DNA of 64,000 bases from Globodera rostochiensis. Taxonomy: Eukaryota > Nematoda > Chromadorea > Rhabditida > Heteroderidae. Numbering within the stretch: position 1 is the stretch's first letter; every line of letters starts with the position of its first letter. The notes below the pieces were generated by a model. That model had not been told where the DNA came from. It ran no database searches and saw only the letters and a list, made by a program, of their open reading frames with translations. Position numbers and translations under genes: made by a program. Positions 1-9,898 of the stretch are shown one piece after another. The stretch spans positions 936,162-1,000,161 of the forward strand of contig JAEVLN010000002.1 of NCBI GenBank assembly GCA_018350325.1. Reading direction: 5' to 3'.

Positions 1-1418
1 TCTTCATCGCCATCATCAACAAATAGCTGAGAGAATGCATCCGACTCCCCTCTTCCTTCCCCCCCCCCCTCCGATCCACCGACGCAAAACGGTCTCTCAG
101 CCCCTCGGGGGATCATCCGGACCTTCTCTCTCCTACCCGACTGTTGCCTTTAAAGAAACAGCAGAAGTGGTCGTTTAATGAAAAAAATAAAGAAAGTCAC
201 ATTACTTGCGTCTTCAATCAAAAATGTCGAATTACCCCTCCTATCCGAAGTCTGACTAGACCAAACCAAATCCACCCATCAAAATCCAATTGGACTTAAA
301 GGATCAAGCCCACCTAACACTAATTTCGTCAACCGTTCCAAAAACTAGTGATCAGAAGTCCAATCGATGTAACTTCCCCCCAAAGCCACCCCCACCCCCT
401 CTACAGTATCCGAAATTTAGCAAATCCAATTTTCACTACCGATTAATCTGAGTTCGCATTCTGTCTCCAAAGCTCATTTCGCCGATCTGACCACAGACCG
501 TCCTCTCACCGCATTCATCAGACCATCAAAAGGTTCAAATTGACGGCTAGGCACACCACCGGAAAATGGTCAAACCTGACCCCGAAATTCCCTCTCAAAG
601 GTCCCGGACAAGCAGTCTCTGCTGAGCATCCGATCGACGTTCCCCATCAGTCAAAGCGCCAGCTCCCGAATCCATCAATCCGAAAGTGCCAATCTTAGAC
701 GCCTCGCCAACCAGGTTTAAAGACATCAATCCCCTCCCCGCCCGCCCCACCTAAGCAATCACCTTCCCCAATAAGCAAAGCCGGAGGCATAATTGGCCAA
801 ATCCAACCCCTTGGACTATTTCAACACAGACTTCCAATCCGTTTTGAAAAATCGGTCACTGTAAATCAAAACCGGGCCCCCGTCCCAATAGGTCCGCCCA
901 AACCCAAACTTCGGTAACCTCTGATCAAAACTGCCCCGAACCCAATCGCATCTGCCCTCCCAAACCAAAATTTAGGAAAGAACTGCTCGAGCCCGTAAAT
1001 TTCCCCCGCCAGAACCGAACTCGACTTCAGCTGCCATTCATCTGACCTCGCATTGCCACCTTCGACCTCCAGTCCGTTCTCTGACTCCATTCCGGCACCA
1101 CATTCCGATCGCGAGTGACATCGTCCTCTGTCCTTCACCAACAAAACGAGCCCAATTGCCCAGCACTGATCAACTCACGTGAAAGGTGGGGCCCTTGCCC
1201 AACTGTCAAAATAAAAATAAGTGTGCCTCGTGATCAAACAACATTTTCACACTTATCAACACTGACATGCACGCACCCGACAATTCGCACGCTTGAAACA
1301 TTAGACAAATCAAAGGTCTGAACCACTGTCCACATAATCACCGCCACTCCCAAATTGAGTCAAAACAGCCACGGGCCCACACATATGGCCAATAGCAATC
1401 CCGGCCCCGAAGAAAATC
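1..1418 (+). other. C-rich leader or upstream flank of the retroelement, no gene seen
   Basis: This stretch is C/A-rich on the plus strand and has no convincing protein. Short open frames on both strands have no recognisable domain. The first ~180 bases are more like the GC-rich host DNA seen elsewhere in the window. The element's composition begins near 185. No LTR ends or primer-binding site could be assigned. Confidence 0.4.
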
Positions 1419-2500
1419 AAGTTTCCTCTCCAAAATTTCGTGAATTCAGCCCGGCACAGAACAATTTGAGTTCCCTCTCCAAAATTTCGTGAATTCAGTC
1501 CGGCACAAAACTAATTGAGTTTCCTCTCCAAAATTTCGTGAATTCAGCCCGGCACAAAACAATTTGAGTTTCCTCTCCAAAATTTCGTGAATTCAGCCCG
1601 GCACAAAACAATTTGAGTTTCCTCTCCAAAATTTCGTGAATTCAGTCCGGCACAAAAACAATTTGAGTTTCCTCTCCAAACTTTCGTGAATTCAGTCCGG
1701 CACAAAACAATTTGAGTTTCCTCTCCAAAATTTCGTGAATTCAGTCCGGCACAAAACAATTTGAGTTTCCTCTCCAAAATTTCGTGAATTCAGTCCGGCA
1801 CAAAACAATTTGAGTTTCCTCTCCAAAATTTCGTGAATTCAGCCCGGCACAAAACAATTTGAGTTTCCTCTTCAAAATTTCGTGAATTCAGTCTGGCACA
1901 AAACAATTTGAGTTTCCTCTCCAAAATTTCGTGAATTCAGTCCGGCACAAAACAATTTGAGTTTCCTCTCCAAAATTTCGTGAATTCAGTCCGGCACAAA
2001 ACAATTTGAGTTTCCTCTCCAAAATTTCGTGAATTCAGTCCGGCACAAAACAATTTGAGTTTCCTCTCCAAAATTTCGTGAATTCAGTCCGGCACAAAAC
2101 AATTTGAGTTTCCTCTCCAAAATTTCGTGAATTCAGTCCGGCACAAAACAATTTGAGTTTCCTCTCCAAAATTTCGTGAATTCAGTCCGGCACAAAACAA
2201 TTTGAGTTTCCTCTCCAAAATTTCGTGAATTCAGCCCGGCACAAAACAATTTGGGTTTCCTCTCCAAAATTTCGTGAATTTAGCCCGGCACAAAGCAACT
2301 GAGTTCCCGCTCCCAAAACTTAGTGAATTTAGCCCGGCACAGAACAATTGAGTTCCCGCTCCCAAAACTTCGTGAATTCAGCCCGGCACAGGAGAATTGA
2401 GTCTTGTCTCCCAAAATGTTGTGAATTCAGCCCGGCACAAGGCAAATTGAGTTTCCTTTCGTACAAATTTTGTGAATTTAGCCCGAAAAAAAAAACCCGA
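1419..2500 (+). repeat. 49-bp tandem array (about 22 copies) in the leader upstream of gag
   Basis: The unit is 49 bp and contains AAATTTCGTGAATTCAG, CCGGCACAAAACAATTTGAG and TTTCCTCTCC. Copies from about 1540 to 2270 are nearly identical. Those at both edges (1420-1500 and 2280-2490) are diverged and some are changed in length. Most units carry one EcoRI-type GAATTC. The array is transcribed-strand C-rich like its surroundings and ends about 600 bp before the gag start. Short open frames across it on the minus strand are consequences of the repeat and not genes. Confidence 0.95.
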
Positions 2501-2724
2501 CTCACTCCAAATCCGACCCCGTCAGACTCCCCTGAGCACACTTCAAACCAAACTCATTTCCGATGCCGGAAATCCGGCTATACAGTAAACTAGCCCCCCG
2601 GTCCAAAGACAAAAGACCGATCACTTCCGTCTCGCGGAAGAGCTCTTCACATTCCCACGCAAAGGCGTGTCAGGCTAATGAGAGTCCCATTACACAGTCC
2701 ATTATCGCTGCATGTTCACGTCCA

Positions 2725-2755
2725 CCCCCCCCCCCCCCCCCCCCCCCCCACCCCC
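2725..2755 (+). repeat. Poly-C tract
   Basis: A run of 25 C, one A, then further C, lies between the tandem array and gag. It makes several short Pro-rich open frames that are unlikely to be genes. Its exact length is prone to sequencing error. Confidence 0.9.
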
Positions 2756-3092
2756 TATCCTCCGGGATCAAGCCTCCCACTCCAATTCACATTCATTCTT
2801 TCAATGTGCTCCTCATGCAGGCTTTCATCATCCGTTTAATTGTTATTTCTCCTCACCGCTTCTTTTGTTTTTCTCGTTAATCCCTCTATCCCTTTAGATT
2901 ATCACACACTTTGAACATTCAATTGCAGCACACACGTCCAAAGCCCATTACTCCCAAACCCACACATCAAAGTACCGAACCATAACCCATCCCAGGTCAA
3001 ATTCAAAGTACGCTCCTGGGTGCAGCACTGCATCCAGCTGAGATTATCCGACACAAACACTCTCCCGCACTTCCGCTCATCCCTCTCCCATC

Positions 3093-5240
3093 ATGACGGA
3101 CCCTCCTCAAGACATCTCCCCCTATCTGGACATAACCGCGGTTGACCAAAAGATCTTCTCTGGCAGAAATCATACCACACATGCAAAACTTGGCGATGTG
3201 GAAAACGTGCTAATCCAAGTTTCAAGTCTTGAAGACGCAATCAATCGTAGCTTACGCGGCTTGAATCGCCGCACCAATGGTGCACATGAAGCAATTGCAC
3301 GCCTAACCGGAGAAATGAACACAGGACTCGCAACCCTCGCAACCCAAATTGATTCCATCTCAGACCGCAACCCATCATTACAAACTCGCTCTCGATCCCA
3401 GACCCCATTCCGTCCCACCCGCAAAAGAGTGAATCAAGACCCATCGGCCCCAGCAACAAGTTCAACTCCACTCACTCAGATCCCCCCACACGCACCCATC
3501 CTCAGTACCATCATGGTCAACTCAGCCCCATCCCCTATCCCGCCAACAGCTAATCACAATGCTGATTGGGCCGGCGAAAACTCTGTAAGCCGCATTAATG
3601 CCCTCACTTTCGAAAACCACTCATCCGGAGGTCTCAATGTCTTTACCGGGGAATCTACCCAAACGTTCGAGTCCTGGGCTAGGAAATTCATGGACTACAT
3701 TGAAGCCACCGGCAGAAAATTGGAGGAAGCCGACAAAATCGGCCGCCTCAAAATGATGTTAGAAGGAACCCCCCGAGATATCTTTGAAGATCTTCCTCCT
3801 GCCCAAAAAGCCACTCTCCAATCAGCCCTCGTTGCATTAAAAACAGCCCTGGACACACCATTCAAATCCCAACTGGCCAAACAGTCCTTGGCAACATGCA
3901 AACAAAAGGAAGGGGAAACGGTAGATTCTTTTGTTGAACGTCTCATTCCCCTCGTAAACGCAGCGTACCAAGAATTAGATCCCAGATTCAGAAAGGACAT
4001 GCTTAAATCCGCCTTTCTCGAGAAACTAAGGGATGAAGTTTCCTTTCACGTCAAATTAGGAAGTAGTGCATCACAAACATTTGAGGAGACCCGAATCAAG
4101 GCACTAGAAGTAGAGAACCTCCTCCTCACCCGAAAGCCCAAAATGGAATCCGACTGGATTAACACAATCTCGAACACGCTGCACCCACCCAATTTTCTTC
4201 AAGGAAACCTTGCAACCTGGCAATCTCCGCCCCCAAATCATAAAAGGGTCTCCTTCGCACCCCAATCCATGAGCCAAAGCACTGACTTTCGAAACCAAAC
4301 CAATCAATTCCGCCCTCCAAGCCCGCCACGCAATCAAGGAAGGAACTCCAATTGGAATAGCAATCCCAATTACCCCGCTCGGCCCGTCACCTGCAATTAT
4401 TGCAAGAAACCAGGCCACATAATCCGAGATTGCCACACCCTGGCCCTGAGGAACCAAACCCAAAACCAAAATTCCTTCGCGAACCAATGGCCGAGAAACA
4501 CCCAATATACCCCAAACAGCTTCGGAGGAGCTAGGTTCAACCGGAACACTTCAAACTTCAGGCCCCAGCACCCACCTCAAGCACCATACCCTCAAGGAAA
4601 CCCTCGAAACCGACAGACAAGGCCCTTTAACAACCAAAACTGGTCCAGAATCTCGGGCCCAGGCTCCTCATTCGGGATGAGGCAACAAATCAATACTCTG
4701 ACCAATGAAGAACCAAACCCATTTGAGAACTTCCAAAACTTATCCATCTCTGATCACAATCCACAGCCCACATTTAATGCCCTGACCTTGTCCGAAAATG
4801 GCCCCAAACCAGCTTCCATCTCCCCAAACTTTGAAGAAACCACTGAGGGCACTGGCTCTGCCAAAAGGCAACCAGCGGTCTCAGCGGGAAATGAGGATTC
4901 ACAAAATACGGAATTGCACTCGCTTTCCCCAACAATCACCAATTGGGAGCCACAAGTCCGCAACTTCACAAACTTTTCGATTGCCCCTTTCCTTACCCGA
5001 TTTTCCTCCATTCTCTGCATTCTCTCCTTTCTCCTTATCTCTAACACGGCCACAGGCAGCCCCGACATCTTTCATCCAAAACAACCCATGGTCTGCCAAA
5101 CCCAAATTGAAGGAACTATCTGGTCACTCCCAAAATGGGCTCCGTTGACGACATTCTCGTCTACACAAAACTTCCAAATTTCTCTGAGCACCTCTCAGCC
5201 CTTAGGACCGTATTTGAAAGATTCCGACGCTTCAATTTGA
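3093..5240 (+). CDS. gag: Retrotransposon Gag polyprotein (Ty3/gypsy type) with zinc knuckle
   Basis: The 715-residue frame starts at an ATG 33 bp after a stretch of C-rich leader. Residues ~180-350 look like the retrotransposon Gag capsid region (FTGESTQTFESWARKFMDYI, a WARKF/DYI helix and the later ETVDSFVERLIPLVNAAY segment). A CCHC zinc knuckle, CNYCKKPGHIIRDC, follows at about residue 434. The tail is Asn/Gln/Pro-rich. Gag would form the particle and bind element RNA. The last ~80 residues hold a hydrophobic, signal-like stretch (ILCILSFLLISNTA) and then a short Cys-containing peptide. That is unusual for Gag and may come from sequence joined on by the deletion that also removed protease and RT. 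The end overlaps the pol frame by 106 nt in the -1 frame. Confidence 0.9.
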   Translation: MTDPPQDISPYLDITAVDQKIFSGRNHTTHAKLGDVENVLIQVSSLEDAINRSLRGLNRRTNGAHEAIARLTGEMNTGLATLATQIDSISDRNPSLQTRSRSQTPFRPTRKRVNQDPSAPATSSTPLTQIPPHAPILSTIMVNSAPSPIPPTANHNADWAGENSVSRINALTFENHSSGGLNVFTGESTQTFESWARKFMDYIEATGRKLEEADKIGRLKMMLEGTPRDIFEDLPPAQKATLQSALVALKTALDTPFKSQLAKQSLATCKQKEGETVDSFVERLIPLVNAAYQELDPRFRKDMLKSAFLEKLRDEVSFHVKLGSSASQTFEETRIKALEVENLLLTRKPKMESDWINTISNTLHPPNFLQGNLATWQSPPPNHKRVSFAPQSMSQSTDFRNQTNQFRPPSPPRNQGRNSNWNSNPNYPARPVTCNYCKKPGHIIRDCHTLALRNQTQNQNSFANQWPRNTQYTPNSFGGARFNRNTSNFRPQHPPQAPYPQGNPRNRQTRPFNNQNWSRISGPGSSFGMRQQINTLTNEEPNPFENFQNLSISDHNPQPTFNALTLSENGPKPASISPNFEETTEGTGSAKRQPAVSAGNEDSQNTELHSLSPTITNWEPQVRNFTNFSIAPFLTRFSSILCILSFLLISNTATGSPDIFHPKQPMVCQTQIEGTIWSLPKWAPLTTFSSTQNFQISLSTSQPLGPYLKDSDASI

Positions 5241-7684
5241 AACTCTCACCCAAAAAATGCATATTCGCGGCAAAATCCATGAATTTTTTAGGACACACAG
5301 TTTCAGCTGAGGGCTACTCCCCGTCTCTCTCACGCATTGAAGTTATCAAAGACATACCTGCTCCTCTAAACTTAAAACAGGTCAAACGTATTGTCGGCAT
5401 GGCAAGCTTTTATCGTAGACACATCCCAAACTTCTCAACCATTGTCGAACCCCTCACACGCCTTAGCAAAAAAGAAAAGAAATTCACCTGGGACAAGGAA
5501 CAAGAAGGAGCCCTTTCCAAAATCAAAGAATTAATGTCCCAAACCCCAATCCTCGCCTTTCCCGACTACTCCATCCCCTTCCACATCTTCACCGATGCGT
5601 CAGTCGTTGGCCAAGGAGCCGCCCTGATGCAGAAAAAGGGTGATCTGTTCTCTGCCATCGCATATGCCTCACGAACCCTCTCCGCCACCGAACGCCGCTG
5701 GCCTCCCGTCCAAATTGAACTCGGCGCGATCGTCTTCGCTCTCAGAACATTCAAACCCTACATTTACATGTCTGCAATTGAGCTACACACCGATCACCGT
5801 CCCCTCGCCTATCTCCAATCAAAAGCTCAACAGCACGCCCACTTAGCCCGCTGGTTAGTGGAGCTTCAAAATTTTAACATAAAAATAGTCCATATATCCG
5901 GCAAGAAAAATGCACTTGCGGACGCCCTCTCCAGACTCTCCGAATCAAATCTCTCCCCATGTCCAGAGGACACTACCGAGCTTCAGGACATAGTCGAGTT
6001 TCCAGTCTGTCTTTCCCTCACACCATTTGACCGCATCGTTCATAACTTTGACCCCATCGCCTGCTCCCTAACGATCCGAACCACCGACGGAACTCCACAT
6101 CAGGTAGACCTGCTGAACGAACAAAGAAATGACCCGCAATCTTTTGCATTCATAAAATTCCTCGAAGATGGAACCCTCCCTGACCTGTCCGAACCAGACC
6201 AACAAAAATTTCTCTCAGAAGTAGAACACCTAACCATTTCCGCAGGAATACTGTACTTTCACCCCCCAGATCATTTTCCCCGAGTATACATTCCCATATC
6301 CCTTCGCTCACTCATTTTTGACTCGTTCCACGCGTCCATCCTTGGAGGAGGTCACATGAGCCTCAAAAAGACCCTACACAAATGTTCCCGAAAATACTAT
6401 TGGCCCAAACTTCACTCCGACATATTCCGTTGGACCAAACAATGCCTGGTATGCCAACTCCGCCACAACCCGATCCCGATGTTTAGAGCAGAAATGCACT
6501 CAGTGCCAGCCAACACCCTTTTTGCCAAAATTGGCTTAGACTTAGCTGGACCACTGCCTATCACAGAAATGGGAAACCGGTACATTCTGAACTTTGTGTG
6601 TTGGTTTTCAAAATTTGTAATTTCCGTTGCTGTCGCCGACACAAAATCCCTCACGGTCGCTAAAGCCCTCCTCCGCCACGTATACCTCAAAGTTGGTGGC
6701 TGCACTGAATTGATCAGCGACAATGCCACCACCTTTACGTCCGAGTTCTTTAAATCCTTTTGCTCTCTCCTGTATATTAACAAATCTTTCTCCACCCCCT
6801 ATTGGTCCCAGGGGAACGGGACGACCGAAAGGACTTTTCGCACATTTCATAATATTCTGGCAAAATACATAAACCCCAAGGAACCCAATTTTGATGAATT
6901 CCTTGACGCCGCCACATTCTGCTACAATACCTCAGTGCACGAAAGCACGGGAGAAACCCCCTTCTACCTAGTCTATGGCAGAGACCCCATATTCAGCATA
7001 GACCAAATAATAGACCCCTCCGTCCGCACTCCCCTTCCCCACAATGACCTTGCCGAATTTAAAACCCGACTGGTCCTCTCTCTCAGAAAAGCCTGGAATT
7101 TAGCTGCGGAATCAATTAAGGAAGCCCAGGAAAAATTCAAAGTCCAATATGACAAAAAGATCCGACTCCCTGGGATTTCAGTTGGTGATCGGGTCCTTCT
7201 GCGCAACTACACCGGAAAACCGGGCACCTCGCGAAAATTCCACAATCCCTGGAAGGGCACATTTCGGGTCATAAGCATTGAAGAACCCCATGTCACAATC
7301 CTGAGCTCCTCATCCTCTCAGTCCAACCCTTTTAAGGTCCACATAAACCAGATCAAAAAGCTATTTGAGCCAATAGGTCCCCCGGTCACCTCCCCCTCAC
7401 TGTCAGAAGAAGAAATACAGGCTCTGGAAAAATCAAACGCCCAGGAACTCCCAAACACCACCGGTTTCAGTCATTTCCCATCCAAAAGCTCGGAAACGCC
7501 GACCTCTCCCGAGCCAATGCCCACCACCCCATCACCCCCACCAACCCTCACACACGGCAAAGAACACGCGGGCCTCCCCAAAAGGGAGACCATGCGTCCC
7601 AACACTTACAACCTCCGCCCCCGATCTCGCTCTCAAGGCACGCTCCGCTTAAACACTGACCGAAAACAAGGCACGCAATGCTAG
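5135..7684 (+). CDS. pol: Truncated Pol: RT C-terminus, RNase H and integrase (Ty3/gypsy)
   Basis: The open frame (849 residues from the ATG) begins within the RT active-site motif. Only SVDDILVYTK remains of the usual Y-x-DD box, so protease and the fingers and palm before it are absent. The RT thumb and connection follow (FLGHTVS, VGMASFYRRHIPNFS). RNase H is complete, with Asp in FTDAS, Glu in IELGAIVFAL, TDHRPL and the final DALSR. Integrase has the HHCC zinc site (H-A-S..GGGH, then CLVCQ). Its D,D-35-E residues lie in GLDLAGPLP, ISDNATTFTSEFF and NGTTERTFRTF. A GPY/F-like NPWKGTFRVI and a terminal YNLRPR follow, and there is no chromodomain. It cannot reverse transcribe alone, although 849 codons remain open. 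The stop at 7682-7684 overlaps the NADAR start. Confidence 0.93.
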   Translation: MGSVDDILVYTKLPNFSEHLSALRTVFERFRRFNLKLSPKKCIFAAKSMNFLGHTVSAEGYSPSLSRIEVIKDIPAPLNLKQVKRIVGMASFYRRHIPNFSTIVEPLTRLSKKEKKFTWDKEQEGALSKIKELMSQTPILAFPDYSIPFHIFTDASVVGQGAALMQKKGDLFSAIAYASRTLSATERRWPPVQIELGAIVFALRTFKPYIYMSAIELHTDHRPLAYLQSKAQQHAHLARWLVELQNFNIKIVHISGKKNALADALSRLSESNLSPCPEDTTELQDIVEFPVCLSLTPFDRIVHNFDPIACSLTIRTTDGTPHQVDLLNEQRNDPQSFAFIKFLEDGTLPDLSEPDQQKFLSEVEHLTISAGILYFHPPDHFPRVYIPISLRSLIFDSFHASILGGGHMSLKKTLHKCSRKYYWPKLHSDIFRWTKQCLVCQLRHNPIPMFRAEMHSVPANTLFAKIGLDLAGPLPITEMGNRYILNFVCWFSKFVISVAVADTKSLTVAKALLRHVYLKVGGCTELISDNATTFTSEFFKSFCSLLYINKSFSTPYWSQGNGTTERTFRTFHNILAKYINPKEPNFDEFLDAATFCYNTSVHESTGETPFYLVYGRDPIFSIDQIIDPSVRTPLPHNDLAEFKTRLVLSLRKAWNLAAESIKEAQEKFKVQYDKKIRLPGISVGDRVLLRNYTGKPGTSRKFHNPWKGTFRVISIEEPHVTILSSSSSQSNPFKVHINQIKKLFEPIGPPVTSPSLSEEEIQALEKSNAQELPNTTGFSHFPSKSSETPTSPEPMPTTPSPPPTLTHGKEHAGLPKRETMRPNTYNLRPRSRSQGTLRLNTDRKQGTQC

Positions 7685-8283
7685 CACAACACACACACAT
7701 TTCACTCACACTTCCCGCACACAATGTCCTCACAGCCCCTCGCAAACCTTCCTTCCTCACCGCCCATCCCTTCAGAATGTCGATCATCCCATTCCTGTCC
7801 AACATCCGCGAGTCCCGCTTCTTGTCAAATTTCTACCCTGCCCACCTCACCTACCACAACAACCACTTTCAAAGCTCCGAACACTGTTACCAGTCACAAA
7901 AGGCCGAATTTTTTGGCCGTATGGACCTGTTGGAGCTAATTAACGCGAGCCGCCGAGCCACGGAACAAAAGCGACTTGGGGCGGTGGCGCAGCGATCCGC
8001 GTCGCCTGGGCGGGTTGCGCGTTGGCATGATGCCAAAACAGGCATCATGAGGGAGATTTTGGCGGCGAAGTTCGAAAACCCGGAACTCGCCCAAAGACTC
8101 ATAAATACTGGCTGCGCACTTCTCGTAGAAGCGAGCCCATCTGACCGGTTCTGGGGTGCCGGCGCGAGCTACTCTCAAGTGCTCGAAGGCCGCTTCTCGG
8201 GGCGCAATGTCATGGGCCGGCTTCTAATGCAACTTAGAGACCGCCTCCAAAAGGGTAAACAAGTTCCCCCCGCAACCCAGTGA
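7678..8283 (+). CDS. NADAR-domain protein (YbiA/RibX superfamily), retroelement cargo
   Basis: The frame encodes 201 residues. Residues ~36-191 match the NADAR fold throughout: RFLSNFYPAHL at 47-57, SSEHCYQSQKA at 66-76, ARWHDAKTGIM at 114-124, EASPSDRFWGAGA at 151-163 and GRNVMGRLLMQLR at 175-187. Family knowledge: NADAR proteins are N-glycosidases acting on ADP-ribose-type or riboflavin-pathway substrates, and some remove ADP-ribose from guanine in nucleic acids. The first ATG (7678) sits in ATGCTAG and overlaps the pol stop. The domain itself could start at MSIIPFLSN (residue 34). The core (about 7880-8260) is clearly richer in G than the C-rich genes on both sides, which suggests later capture. 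No frame break is seen. The substrate and role in the element are inferences. Confidence 0.9.
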   Translation: MLAQHTHISLTLPAHNVLTAPRKPSFLTAHPFRMSIIPFLSNIRESRFLSNFYPAHLTYHNNHFQSSEHCYQSQKAEFFGRMDLLELINASRRATEQKRLGAVAQRSASPGRVARWHDAKTGIMREILAAKFENPELAQRLINTGCALLVEASPSDRFWGAGASYSQVLEGRFSGRNVMGRLLMQLRDRLQKGKQVPPATQ

Positions 8284-8405
8284 ACACCTAGCCTTAGTGA
8301 GCCTCACACCTTTTGCTTCTCTGTCCCTGCTCTCCTTCTGTCTTTCGCGTGCACTCCTGCTTTCAAACCCTCCCCGCCCAAGCTAAACCCCTTTATGACA
8401 TTCAG

Positions 8406-9542
8406 ATGTCCAAACGACGACGTATGGACACGACTGAACCAGCTCTCTCCGACTCAACCCAAGAAATGATGGACACCGAAGACTCACCCAAGAAAATTCC
8501 AATCTTTTCGTTGTCCCCCCTTCACCCGGTGAAAAGTTTGGGCCTGCAAGCTCGCGAGCTCCCGAACTTTTCCTTCAAACCCATCACAAAACCCTCCCCC
8601 TCCCCTGGGAACACCGGAAAATCCCCAACCAGTTCGGGCAGCAACGTGCCCGGATACGAGGATCTCAGCCCCGAAATCATAGTACTGGATGACCCAGGTC
8701 CGGCACCTTCAAGACAGCACAAAAATTCGGAACAAACCACTCCACCACCCCTGGCCACGGCAAATGTTCGGCTAGTTTCAGTTTTGGACTTCCCCGACGG
8801 CGACAAAACAGCCGAATCGATCTCCTCCCTCTCCTCTTCAATAAATTGGGAAGAAATCGTTGCCCAGGCATGGGGACTGCCCATGTCTGACTCGCCGGGT
8901 CCGGGTCCGGAAGAAAAATCAGAGAACCCCCCTCACACCAACCCAACTCCCTCCTCTCTCACCGAGCAAGTGCTGAAGAGCACACTGATCTCCCTCCTGG
9001 ACCCCACTGGCTCCTCAAACTTCCTTTCACCCCAGGAAAACACCTCCGCCCCTCCCCCCGCCAGCTCCCAAACAAGTGCCAATGCCCAGCCCACCTCAAA
9101 AACTCAGGGAATTCAGCGAAGGCCATCCCCAACACCATCCCCTCCCTTCGAAAACAAGGGCTTCTCCAACGGATCCGCAGAAAGTCCTCCCCCACACATT
9201 ACCCCACCCCCGAAAGCCGTCAAATACCAAATTGCGCAACATTTCCCAATACTAGTGGCTGCAAAAGCTAGCCAGGGACCGGGACATGCTGAAAAATGGC
9301 CTGACTATCTCGTCCCTCAGCCAATTCCAGGGAAAACTCTCCTGAATGGTGATTGCATTTTTTCCCCTCCTCCTTCTGCCCCCTTCCCCAATCGGAATCC
9401 CGAATCCTGGCACCACCATCCACCACCCCCTCCGTGCGGGTCCGCCACAAAGGGGTGGGCACGCAGCTCTACAAAGAGCAGCTGCCCACCTACATGGTCC
9501 AAGGAATTGTCCTCAGCTCGAAAACCTTCAAAACATCCCTAG
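8406..9542 (+). CDS. Pro/Ser-rich ORF with basic N-terminus, probable N-terminal part of the helicase protein
   Basis: The frame is open from 8292, and the first ATG in it is at 8313. I favour the ATG at 8406, which gives MSKRRRMD, an NLS-like basic start followed by an acidic Ser/Thr stretch (TQEMMDTEDS). Most of the ~378 residues are low-complexity Pro/Ser/Thr. The segment near residue 290 (VKYQIAQHFPILVAAK) looks more folded. After about position 9360 the sense-bearing reading appears to move to the -1 frame, and this frame's end is Pro/His-rich noise. No family was recognised. Its place directly before the helicase pieces suggests the N-terminus of one larger protein, broken by a frameshift or joined by recoding or splicing. 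Confidence 0.5.
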   Translation: MSKRRRMDTTEPALSDSTQEMMDTEDSPKKIPIFSLSPLHPVKSLGLQARELPNFSFKPITKPSPSPGNTGKSPTSSGSNVPGYEDLSPEIIVLDDPGPAPSRQHKNSEQTTPPPLATANVRLVSVLDFPDGDKTAESISSLSSSINWEEIVAQAWGLPMSDSPGPGPEEKSENPPHTNPTPSSLTEQVLKSTLISLLDPTGSSNFLSPQENTSAPPPASSQTSANAQPTSKTQGIQRRPSPTPSPPFENKGFSNGSAESPPPHITPPPKAVKYQIAQHFPILVAAKASQGPGHAEKWPDYLVPQPIPGKTLLNGDCIFSPPPSAPFPNRNPESWHHHPPPPPCGSATKGWARSSTKSSCPPTWSKELSSARKPSKHP

Positions 9543-9898
9543 GAAATGACATCATTTTCACCCTAGTGACGGCCGAAGGCCTCCTTGAACCAAACTTTAT
9601 CCCCTCCCCCCAACTGTCCAATCCTCTTGAAAAAGGTGTGAGGCTCTATATTTCCGTAAAAGTCATCCCGCAGGGCACATTAGTATCTGAATACCATACC
9701 CTCCCACCCAACTTTCCAGCACTTCCCGCTCTCCCCGCGTCTCCAGGGGACAACGACTTCGCCATCGCCATCGACCCCGACATTCCGCCGCCCAGGTTCG
9801 TTTTCCCATTCGCAGACCCTCCCTCACCGAATGATCAGGAAGCATCCCTAAAAGCCATCTCTATGCACTTAATGCCCAGGCCCATTTCCTTTCAGTAG
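9353..9898 (+). CDS. Helicase-proximal fragment in a second frame
   Basis: This frame is open after a TGA at 9350, and its first codon in the open stretch is TTG, not ATG. From about residue 28 it reads like folded protein (VRVRHKGVGTQLYKEQL, GIVLSSKTFKTSLGNDIIF, KGVRLYISVKVIPQGTLV). That is a beta-rich pattern of the sort found in the stalk or 1B region before the motor of UPF1-like helicases. It overlaps the preceding ORF by 190 nt in the -1 frame. Its own -1 frame is the helicase frame, which is open from 9835. I read it as an internal piece of the helicase protein left by indels. Programmed frameshifting is possible, but I saw no canonical slippery heptamer. Confidence 0.45.
   Translation: MHFFPSSFCPLPQSESRILAPPSTTPSVRVRHKGVGTQLYKEQLPTYMVQGIVLSSKTFKTSLGNDIIFTLVTAEGLLEPNFIPSPQLSNPLEKGVRLYISVKVIPQGTLVSEYHTLPPNFPALPALPASPGDNDFAIAIDPDIPPPRFVFPFADPPSPNDQEASLKAISMHLMPRPISFQ

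Noticed and set aside
1419..2500. CRISPR-like reading of the 49-bp array
   Set aside because: There are no unique spacers. Units are directly adjacent and near-identical, so it is a eukaryotic minisatellite.
1544..2541. Minus-strand ORFs across the 49-bp array
   Set aside because: Repeat-derived and antisense to the element, with no domain.
9350..9366. Programmed -1 frameshift site at the TTTTTTCCCC run
   Set aside because: The codon phase does not give an X XXY YYZ heptamer, so decay or sequencing error is simpler.
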